From: JBJXGF01 sp046153015
Lineage (GTDB): Bacteria; Actinomycetota; Acidimicrobiia; Acidimicrobiales; CAIXPF01
DNA: 11,630 bases
Direction: 5' to 3'
Assembly (NCBI GenBank): GCA_046153015.1
Contig: JBJXGF010000163.1
Location: 1-11,630 of the forward strand
Shown: in pieces, positions 6,543 through 11,630 of the stretch
How the letters are laid out: each line of letters starts with the position of its first letter
Numbering within the stretch: position 1 is the stretch's first letter
Notes under the pieces: generated by a model
Seen by the model: the letters and a program-made list of their open reading frames with translations, nothing else
What the model was told of the DNA's origin: nothing
The model's database searches: none
Made by a program: the position numbers and the translations under genes

Positions 6543-7220
6543 TCACAGTGCGGCGAGCAGCCCTTCGATGAGGAGGTTGACCTCCGCCGCGGCGTGGCGG
6601 TGAACGTGATGGCCGGCGCCGGGGATCACGTGGGCGCCGACCGAGCGGGGCGCCTTCTCCGCGATGAGGGCGGTGCTGGCGTGGAACACCGTATCGTTCT
6701 CGCCGACCGCGGCCAGCACGGGCGCGGCGATCTGGTCGAGCCGGTCGATCACCAATGTGTCGTGCTGCTTGATCAGCTCGGCCGCCGCCGCCGGGATCGA
6801 CAGGCCGGCCGCGTTCTTGTCGACCATGCGGTTCCAGCCGGCCCGCGCCTTCGGGTCGCGGTAACCCGGCCCGGTGGCGACCAGCACCAGCGCCGCCACC
6901 TGCTCGGGGTGGGCCAGCGCGTACGCGATCGAGAGGTACCCGCCGAGAGAATGCCCGGCGAGCACCACCGGCGCGCCGACCGACTCGACGACCGCGGCGA
7001 GATCGGCCAGGGCCAGCTCCCGCGTGTAATAGGCGGGGTCGTGGGGGGCGTGCGAGCGGCCGTGGCCCCGCAGATCCCACGCCACGGTGCGGCGGGCGGC
7101 GCCGAAGTGGTCGAGCTGCTTGGACCACGTCTCCCAGCTGTCGCCCCCGCCGTGGGTAAACACCAGCGCCGGCCGGGCCGGGCCGTCGCGGCGCTCGACG
7201 TGCAGATGGTCGAGCGCCAT
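6543..7220 (-). CDS. Alpha/beta hydrolase
   Basis: This is a compact 225-residue alpha/beta-hydrolase-fold enzyme. The oxyanion-hole segment is FTHGGGDSWETW (21-32). The nucleophile elbow is LAGHSLGGYLS with Ser91, the acid is probably Asp176 in AAVGENDTVFH, and the base is His204 in IPGAGHHVHRH, so the catalytic triad is complete. The strand-turn AWDLRGHGRS (47-56) is typical of the esterase/C-C hydrolase group. No signal peptide is seen. The ATG at 7220 shares one base with the TGA of the upstream acyl-CoA dehydrogenase (TGATG), so translation is probably coupled and no strong Shine-Dalgarno is needed. A longer open frame continues upstream to 8453 but is antisense-frame read-through of the dehydrogenase region. 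The substrate is unknown; a thioester, ester or lactone linked to the dehydrogenase's pathway is plausible. Confidence 0.9.
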   Translation of the reverse strand: MALDHLHVERRDGPARPALVFTHGGGDSWETWSKQLDHFGAARRTVAWDLRGHGRSHAPHDPAYYTRELALADLAAVVESVGAPVVLAGHSLGGYLSIAYALAHPEQVAALVLVATGPGYRDPKARAGWNRMVDKNAAGLSIPAAAAELIKQHDTLVIDRLDQIAAPVLAAVGENDTVFHASTALIAEKAPRSVGAHVIPGAGHHVHRHAAAEVNLLIEGLLAAL

Positions 7221-8386
7221 CAATACGACCGGGGCAGGCCGAGGACGTGCTCGGTCACATAGTTGAGGATCATCTCCTGGCTGATCGGCGCGATCCGCAT
7301 GAGCCGAGCCTCCCGCCAGTACCGCTCGATGTGGTACTCCTTCGCGTAGCCGAACCCGCCGAGGGTCTGCATCGCCTGGTCGGCGGCGGTGAAGCCGGCG
7401 TCGGCGCAGAGCCACTTGGCGATGTTGGCCCCCTCGCCGCAGGGCATGCCCTGGTCGTACTGCCAGGTGGCCTGGCGCAGCACCAGCTCCGCGCCCTTCA
7501 GGCGGGAGTAGGCCTCGGCGAGGGGGAACGCGATGCCCTGGTTCTTGCCGATCGGCCGGCCGAACACGTTGCGCTCGTTGGCGTACTTGACGGCCCGCTC
7601 GACCGACAGCTTGCCGATGCCGAGCGCCTCGGAGGCCACCAGCAGCCGCTCGGGGTTGATGCCGTCGAGCAGGTAGGTGAACCCGAGGCCCTCCTCGCCG
7701 ATCCGGTCGCTCACCGGCACCACCAGATCGTCGTAGACCACCTCGCAGCTCACCACCGCGTTGCGCCCCACCTTGGGGATCGGCGTGATCGTCACCTCGG
7801 GGCGCTGCAGGTCGGCCAGCAGCAGGGTCATGCCCTCCGTGCGCCGCTTCACCTCCTCGCGGGGGGTGGTGCGCACCAGCAGCAGCACCTTCTGGCAGTA
7901 CGGCGCCTTGGTGGTCCACACCTTGCGGCCCCGCACGACGTAGTTGTCGCCCTCGCGGCGGGCCCGGGTGGTGATCGAGGGGGTGTCGGTGCCGGCGTCG
8001 GGCTCGGTCACCCCGAAGGCCACGTGCAGGCTGCCCTCGGCCACCGCGGTGAGGTACTGGCGCTTCTGCTCCTCGGTGCCGAACTTGGTGACCGGGTTCA
8101 TCCCGAAGATCGACAGGTGGATGGCGGAGCAGCCGTTCATCGCCGCCCCCGAGCGGGCGACCTCCTCCAGCACGATCGAGGCCTCGGTGATCCCCTGGCC
8201 CCCGCCGCCGTACTCCTCGGGGATGGCGATGCCGATCCACCCCCCCTTCGCCATCTCCTCGTAGAACTCCCAGGGGAACTCGTGCTTGTCGTCCTTCTCC
8301 GCCCAGTAGGTGTCGGGGAACTTCGAGCAGACCGTGCGGATGCCTTCGCGGATGGCCTCGTGGTCGGGGTTGGGCGTGAAGTCCAC
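7220..8386 (-). CDS. Acyl-CoA dehydrogenase family protein
   Basis: This 388-residue flavoprotein has the full acyl-CoA dehydrogenase architecture: an N-terminal helical domain (1-120), a beta domain with VAFGVTEPDAGTDT (122-135) and KVWTTKA (155-161) that binds FAD and substrate, and a C-terminal helical domain with RNVFGRPIGKNQ (272-283) and TLGGFGYAKEYHIERYWREAR (341-361, FAD-binding and dimer region). The Glu of the common YEGT motif is absent; that segment reads RIAPISQE with Pro367. A Glu in the helix NPERLL (E246) matches the alternative catalytic-base position of isovaleryl-CoA and long-chain acyl-CoA dehydrogenases. The start is GTG 8386 with GGGAG eight bases upstream (8395-8399). 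It follows the methyltransferase gene after 82 bp, the largest gap in the run, and is fused by TGATG to the hydrolase. It would oxidise an acyl-CoA at C2-C3 and pass electrons to ETF; the chain type is unknown. Confidence 0.95.
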   Translation of the reverse strand: MDFTPNPDHEAIREGIRTVCSKFPDTYWAEKDDKHEFPWEFYEEMAKGGWIGIAIPEEYGGGGQGITEASIVLEEVARSGAAMNGCSAIHLSIFGMNPVTKFGTEEQKRQYLTAVAEGSLHVAFGVTEPDAGTDTPSITTRARREGDNYVVRGRKVWTTKAPYCQKVLLLVRTTPREEVKRRTEGMTLLLADLQRPEVTITPIPKVGRNAVVSCEVVYDDLVVPVSDRIGEEGLGFTYLLDGINPERLLVASEALGIGKLSVERAVKYANERNVFGRPIGKNQGIAFPLAEAYSRLKGAELVLRQATWQYDQGMPCGEGANIAKWLCADAGFTAADQAMQTLGGFGYAKEYHIERYWREARLMRIAPISQEMILNYVTEHVLGLPRSY

Positions 8387-8468
8387 GGCTCTGGCTCCCG
8401 TGCGGGTCGGTTTCGGGCGCCGCCAGTCTCAGCCCAGCCGAGCCGGCGCGCAACTCGGCCCGCCGGCC
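8387..8468. other. 82-bp spacer within the minus-strand run
   Basis: This gap between the methyltransferase stop and the acyl-CoA dehydrogenase start is the only sizeable break in the otherwise overlapping minus-strand gene run. Apart from the Shine-Dalgarno GGGAG at 8395-8399, I see no clear promoter, operator or T-run terminator. It is the likeliest place for an internal promoter for the dehydrogenase-hydrolase-mocA-coxG half, but that is inference from spacing alone. Confidence 0.4.
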
Positions 8469-9308
8469 TCAGCTCGCCTTGCCGGCCTGGAGGGTGTAGC
8501 TGGCGGCGAGGCGCTCGGGCCGGTCACGCAGGCGCCATTCGCCGTCGGCGCCTTCGACCATCTGACCCTCCAGCGCATTCCAGGGGACGCTGTCGTGCTC
8601 GTCGAACGCCGTGAGGGTCAGGCCCGAGGCGAGCACCGCGCCGATGAGGTCGCCGAGGCCGTGGCTCCACTCGTAGGCGAGGTTGCTGGCGAACGCGACG
8701 TCGGTGCTCACGTAGGTCCCCGGTTCGTCGAACCGAGCCGGTTCCGCCTGCTCGAACCAGGCGTGCTCGAGGGTGAGCAGCCCGTCGCCGCGGCGCTCGT
8801 CGAGCGCCCACAGCAGCGGGTGGGTCTCGCGCACGAAGAGGCGCCCGCCGGGGTGCAGCAGCGCCGCCGCCGCCTGCGCCCACCGGGCGCCCGAGGGCAG
8901 CCAGCACAGGGCGCCGATGCCGGTGTAGACGAGGTCGAACCGGCCGGCGCCGAGCACCGACGCGGCGTCGTGCACCTCGGCCTCGACCCAGGCCACGTCG
9001 GCCCCGCAGCGGGCGGCGAGGCGCTCGGCCTCGGTCAGCGCGGCGCGGGAGAAGTCCAGGCCGGTCACGCTCCTCGCGCCGAGGCGGGCGAGCGACACCG
9101 TGTCGGTTCCGACATGGCACTGCAGGTGCACCACGTCGAGCCCGTCGAGGCGGCCGAGCCGCGGCAGGTCGAAACGCACCACGCCCGACAGCGCCGAGGG
9201 GTCGGCGGCAAGGCGGTCGAAGCCGTACTCGGCCGACGCGGCGTGGGCCGGGGCTCGCTCCTCCCAGCGGGCGAGGTTGGCCCGGCGGGCGTGGTCCCAG
9301 GTGGTCAC
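8469..9308 (-). CDS. Class I SAM-dependent methyltransferase
   Basis: This 279-residue protein has the Rossmann-like methyltransferase motifs in the usual order: motif I in VVHLQCHVGTDTVSLARLGA (59-78), the acidic end of strand 2 in VTGLDFS (D85), motif II in FDLVYTGIGALCWLP (124-138) and motif III in LLHPGGRLFVRETHP (150-164). The 'LQCHxGTDT' form of motif I marks a common uncharacterised bacterial subgroup rather than the classical GxGxG form. The C-terminal third contains several aromatic residues, likely the acceptor pocket. The acceptor is unknown. GTG 9308 is taken as start because WDHARRANLARWEERA matches the usual N-terminus of the subgroup, although no Shine-Dalgarno is evident. It lies 18 bp after xdhC, in the same orientation, and interrupts an otherwise molybdenum-hydroxylase-related order. 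Confidence 0.88.
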   Translation of the reverse strand: MTTWDHARRANLARWEERAPAHAASAEYGFDRLAADPSALSGVVRFDLPRLGRLDGLDVVHLQCHVGTDTVSLARLGARSVTGLDFSRAALTEAERLAARCGADVAWVEAEVHDAASVLGAGRFDLVYTGIGALCWLPSGARWAQAAAALLHPGGRLFVRETHPLLWALDERRGDGLLTLEHAWFEQAEPARFDEPGTYVSTDVAFASNLAYEWSHGLGDLIGAVLASGLTLTAFDEHDSVPWNALEGQMVEGADGEWRLRDRPERLAASYTLQAGKAS

Positions 9309-9326
9309 GACCAGGTGTACGACGCG

Positions 9327-10109
9327 TCAGCCGCGATGGATCGCACCCTCGGCGTCTCTCAGGTTGGGCGCAGCGCGGCCGGTGCGGGCCGAGATGATCT
9401 CGGCGCAGATCGACACCGCGGTCTCCTCCGGGGTGCGGGCCCCGATGTCGAGCCCGATGGGGGCCATGATCCGCGCCAGGTCGGCGGCGGGCGCCCCCTC
9501 CTCCTGCAGGCGGCGGTTGCGGTCCTCGGTGGTGCGGCGCGACCCCATCGCCCCCACGTAGCCGGCCCGGGTCTTCAGCGCCTCGATCACTGCCGGCACG
9601 TCGAACTTCGGGTCGTGAGTGAGCACGCACACCGCGTCGCGCGGGCCGAGGCTGGCGCCGACCTTCTCGAGCAGGCGGTTGGGCCAGTCGACCACCACCT
9701 CGTCGGCCATCGGGAACCGGGCCCGGGTGGCGAAGACGGGTCGGGCGTCGCACACCGTCACGCGGTAGCCGAGCACCTTCGCCACCTTGGCGAGGGCGGC
9801 GGTGAAATCGACCGCGCCGAAGATCAGCATCTGGGGCGGGGGCGCGAAGGACTCGATGAAGACCGACACCGCCTCCTCCCGGGCCTGGCCCTCGGCGCCG
9901 TAGTGGCGCACGAGCGTGCGGCCGGCCTCGAGCTCGCCGGCCGCGTCGCGGGCCACCACCCGGTCGAGGTCGGGATGGCCGAGCGAGCCCAGCGGCGCCT
10001 GCCCGGGCCGCACGAGGAGCTTGGCCCCGGTGGACGCCCCGGCGATCACGGTGGCCAACGCCGCCGGCTGCTCGGCGCGGATGGCCTCGGTGAGCTGCTC
10101 GTAGATCAT
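9327..10109 (-). CDS. xdhC: XdhC/CoxI family molybdenum-enzyme maturation protein (full length)
   Basis: This 260-residue protein has an N-terminal XdhC_CoxI-type region (about 1-85) and a C-terminal Rossmann XdhC_C domain (about 92-245). The latter shows MLIFGAVDFTAALAKVAKVL, VTVCDARPVFATRARFPMAD, CVLTHDPKFDVPAVIEAL, GYVGAMGSRRT and PIGLDIGARTPEETAVSI. XdhC proteins bind molybdenum cofactor and supply its sulfurated form to xanthine/CO dehydrogenase-type enzymes. Two oddities are visible: the nucleotide-loop glycine is Val100 (FGAVDF instead of FGAGxx), and the N-terminal region lacks the Cys/Gly motifs of the family (GSLGHPDLD where GSxSGGCxE is usual). ATG 10109 overlaps the preceding TGA by one base (TGATG). 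A longer frame to 10529 is out-of-frame read-through of the upstream gene and is rejected. Confidence 0.93.
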   Translation of the reverse strand: MIYEQLTEAIRAEQPAALATVIAGASTGAKLLVRPGQAPLGSLGHPDLDRVVARDAAGELEAGRTLVRHYGAEGQAREEAVSVFIESFAPPPQMLIFGAVDFTAALAKVAKVLGYRVTVCDARPVFATRARFPMADEVVVDWPNRLLEKVGASLGPRDAVCVLTHDPKFDVPAVIEALKTRAGYVGAMGSRRTTEDRNRRLQEEGAPAADLARIMAPIGLDIGARTPEETAVSICAEIISARTGRAAPNLRDAEGAIHRG

Positions 10110-10423
10110 CACCAATCCAGCGGCTCGATGAAGAGGTGGATGGTGCCGCCGCAGGTGAGCCCCACCGAGAACGCCTCGTCGTCGCTGAAGCCGTAGGTGA
10201 CCATCCGCCGGCCGCCGTTGGCCAGGAGGTCGAGCGCCTCGGTGACCACGGCGCCCTCCACGCAGCCGCCCGACACCGACCCGGCCACCTCGCCGTCCTC
10301 GTTCACCGCCATCGCCGAGCCCGGGAGCCGGGGCCCGGAGCCCTCCACGTCGACCACCCGGGCCAGCGCCACGCGCTTGCCGGCGGCCCGCCAACGGTCG
10401 AGGTCGTCCAAAATCTCTTTCAT
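10109..10423 (-). CDS. Short XdhC/CoxI N-terminal-domain protein
   Basis: This 104-residue protein consists only of the XdhC_CoxI domain. It carries the family's conserved elements: VEGSGPRLPGSAMAV (26-40), GEVAGSVSGGCVEGAVV (44-60) with Cys54, and SVGLTCGGTIHLFIEPL (86-102) with Cys91. It has no Rossmann C-terminal domain. Such stand-alone domains (CoxI/CoxF-like) occur beside full-length XdhC in actinobacterial molybdenum-hydroxylase operons and are thought to act in cofactor insertion or sulfuration. Because the adjacent full-length XdhC lacks these cysteines, the two may work as a complementary pair. ATG 10423 forms an ATGA overlap with the VWA gene's stop, and GGAGG (10434-10438) lies ten bases upstream, so the start is well supported. 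Confidence 0.92.
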   Translation of the reverse strand: MKEILDDLDRWRAAGKRVALARVVDVEGSGPRLPGSAMAVNEDGEVAGSVSGGCVEGAVVTEALDLLANGGRRMVTYGFSDDEAFSVGLTCGGTIHLFIEPLDW

Positions 10424-11589
10424 GCGGCAATGACCTCCGCGAGGTTCTCCAACGACGCCAGCGAGTGGCCTTCCACGAACTCGTCAACGTAGGGCATCGC
10501 CGCCGCCATCCCTTGCGCCAGCGGCGCATAACCGGGCGAGGCCTTCAACGGGTTGACCCACACCACCTTGAACGCCACCCGGTGCAGCCGCTGCATCTGC
10601 TCGGCGAGCACCGCCGGCTCACCGCGATCCCACCCGTCGGACAGGATCACCACGATCGCGCCCCGGGCCATGCCCCGCACGCCCCACTGGTCGTTGAAGG
10701 CGCGCAGCCCCTCGCCGAGGCGGGTGCCGCCGGACCAGTCGACCACCGCCCGGGCCGCCCGGGCGAGCGCGGCGTCGGGATCCCGGTTGGACAGCTCGCG
10801 GGTGATGCGGGTGAGCCGGGTGCCGAGGGCGAACGCCTCGACCTTCGTGCGGCCCACCACCGCGGCGTGCACGAAACGCACCAGCGCCCGGGCGTAGGCC
10901 TCCATCGAACCCGACACGTCGATCAGCAGCACCAGCCGCCGGGGCCGCTCGCCGGGCTCGTTGTACGCCCGGCGGATCGGCTCGCCGCCGTGGCGCAGGG
11001 CGTAGCGGACCGTGCGGGCGAGGTCGGGCCGACCCCGCCGCCGCCGCGACCGCCGCCGCCGGCGGCTGGCCCGCAACGCCCCGTGCAGGCGCAGCTCGGC
11101 CATCAGCCGGCGGGCCTCGTCGAGCTCGGCCACGCTGCACTCGGCGAAGTCCTTGTCGCGCAGCACCTCGACGCCGCTGTACCGGACCGAGATCACCTCG
11201 CCCTCGACCCGCTCTTCGGCGTCCTCGTCGGCCGGGGGCTCGGCGCCGTCCTCCTCGTCGTCGAACGCGAGCGTGAGCTCGTCGGTGCGGGTCACCACCA
11301 GCTCGGGCGCCTCACCCCGCTGCCAGAAGGCGGCGAAGACCTGGTCGTAGAGCCCGATGTCCTCCGGGCGCTGCACCAGCGTGGCCCGCCCCGCCCAGTA
11401 CACCGAGGCGCGGCGCTCGATGCCGAGCTCGGTCAACGCCTGCACGTACGAGATGGCCGAGCCGAGCGGGATGCGCAGCCCCGCCTCCCGCAACGCCCGC
11501 ACGAACAGCACCGCGAGGCCCTCGAGCCCAGGCCCGGCTTCGCTGCGCTCAGCCGTACCGTCGCTGGGGGCTGCGCCCCCAGACCCCAT
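10420..11589 (-). CDS. coxE: VWA-domain protein, CoxE-like
   Basis: This protein of up to 389 residues matches the CoxE-type von Willebrand factor A family. The N-terminal region (about 21-100) has LAVLFVRALREAGLRIP and RATLVQRPEDIGLYDQVFAAFW. A Glu/Asp-rich stretch follows (109-131), then an Arg-rich stretch (176-187), then the VWA domain (about 218-370) with a complete metal-ion-dependent adhesion site: DVSGS (224-228), Thr289 in WSGGTR and Asp318 in LSDGWD. CoxE works with the MoxR-type ATPase CoxD in assembling the [CuSMoO2] or related centre of molybdenum hydroxylases; coxD would be expected just upstream, beyond the edge. The start is uncertain: ATG 11589 adds about 20 residues encoded by a palindromic repeat, has no Shine-Dalgarno at proper spacing, and the frame stays open to the window end. 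The gene overlaps the next by ATGA. Confidence 0.88.
   Translation of the reverse strand: MGSGGAAPSDGTAERSEAGPGLEGLAVLFVRALREAGLRIPLGSAISYVQALTELGIERRASVYWAGRATLVQRPEDIGLYDQVFAAFWQRGEAPELVVTRTDELTLAFDDEEDGAEPPADEDAEERVEGEVISVRYSGVEVLRDKDFAECSVAELDEARRLMAELRLHGALRASRRRRRSRRRRGRPDLARTVRYALRHGGEPIRRAYNEPGERPRRLVLLIDVSGSMEAYARALVRFVHAAVVGRTKVEAFALGTRLTRITRELSNRDPDAALARAARAVVDWSGGTRLGEGLRAFNDQWGVRGMARGAIVVILSDGWDRGEPAVLAEQMQRLHRVAFKVVWVNPLKASPGYAPLAQGMAAAMPYVDEFVEGHSLASLENLAEVIAA
11564..11582. repeat. Perfect GC-rich hairpin at the start of the CoxE-like frame
   Basis: CTGGGGGC (11564-11571) and GCCCCCAG (11575-11582) are exact reverse complements separated by TGC. The hairpin sits a few codons inside the assumed ATG at 11589 and encodes part of a low-complexity Gly/Ala/Ser/Pro leader (residues 3-9) that does not belong to the CoxE family N-terminus. 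The sequence resembles short palindromes that recur between genes in many actinobacterial genomes, but I see only one copy in this window. It may be an intergenic repeat that was captured into the reading frame, or the true start may lie elsewhere. Confidence 0.7.
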
Positions 11590-11630
11590 CGGCGGCCGGC
11601 TCGCTGGCGCTCGCTCGGCCGCGCTCCTCG

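Noticed and set aside
6543..8453. A single 636-codon minus-strand frame suggesting a fusion upstream of the alpha/beta hydrolase
   Set aside because: Only the last 225 codons show a protein family. The rest runs out of frame through the acyl-CoA dehydrogenase, which is clearly the coding frame there.
9327..10529. A 400-codon version of xdhC
   Set aside because: The first 140 codons are basic low-complexity read-through across the short XdhC gene; the ATG at 10109 with a TGATG overlap starts the recognisable protein.
11020..11070. CGC/CCG trinucleotide repetition resembling a simple repeat
   Set aside because: It encodes the Arg-rich stretch of the CoxE-like protein (residues 176-187) and is explained by codon use in a basic segment.
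1..11630. tRNA, rRNA, CRISPR arrays, insertion sequences, phage or toxin-antitoxin genes
   Set aside because: Looked for and not seen: coding is nearly continuous, no transposase or integrase motifs appear, and there are no regularly spaced direct repeats.

Overview
The window is very GC-rich, densely packed bacterial chromosome. It fits an actinobacterium, most likely a member of the Acidimicrobiia or a relative known mainly from metagenomes. Reasons are the strong G/C third-position bias, several GTG starts, a luciferase-like (F420-type) monooxygenase, a DUF501 protein next to a Ppx/GppA protein (an actinobacterial pairing) and CoxE/XdhC/CoxG-type molybdenum-hydroxylase accessory genes. The assignment is inferred from gene content only; no marker gene is present.

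Layout. At the left edge (1-566, minus) is the N-terminal part of a luciferase-like monooxygenase. A 127-bp divergent spacer follows, carrying a striking 51-bp inverted repeat (595-645). Then comes the only plus-strand gene (694-3039), a 781-residue protein made of two fused CaiB/BaiF CoA-transferase domains. Everything from 3047 to the right edge is on the minus strand. In transcription order it runs: VWA/CoxE-like protein (start near 11589 or beyond the edge), short XdhC/CoxI domain protein, full-length XdhC, SAM methyltransferase, acyl-CoA dehydrogenase, alpha/beta hydrolase, MobA/MocA-like nucleotidyltransferase, CoxG-like SRPBCC protein with a membrane anchor, DUF501 protein, Ppx/GppA phosphatase, SMP-30/gluconolactonase-like protein. 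Most of these ten junctions overlap by 1-14 bp or are separated by fewer than 35 bp; the largest gap is 82 bp. The set therefore looks like one transcription unit, possibly with an internal start in the 82-bp gap. No gene-free stretch exceeds 300 bases.

How the genes may work together. CoxE, the two XdhC/CoxI proteins, the MocA-like cytidylyltransferase and CoxG are the accessory set that matures and membrane-tethers molybdenum hydroxylases of the CO dehydrogenase/xanthine dehydrogenase family. The structural subunits and the MoxR ATPase (CoxD) are absent and would be expected just beyond the right edge. The accessory set is split by a methyltransferase, an acyl-CoA dehydrogenase and an alpha/beta hydrolase, which together with the nearby CaiB protein suggest acyl-CoA or xenobiotic catabolism. 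DUF501-ppx and the SMP-30 protein are appended at the end.

Points of most interest: the 51-bp inverted repeat; the apparent division of labour between the two XdhC proteins (cysteine and glycine motifs only in the short one); the CaiB fusion whose first half lacks the catalytic Asp; a hairpin over the ppx ribosome-binding site; and a palindromic repeat inside the start of the CoxE-like reading frame. None of these proves a new system. The window reads mainly as a molybdenum-hydroxylase maturation operon interleaved with acyl-CoA catabolism.
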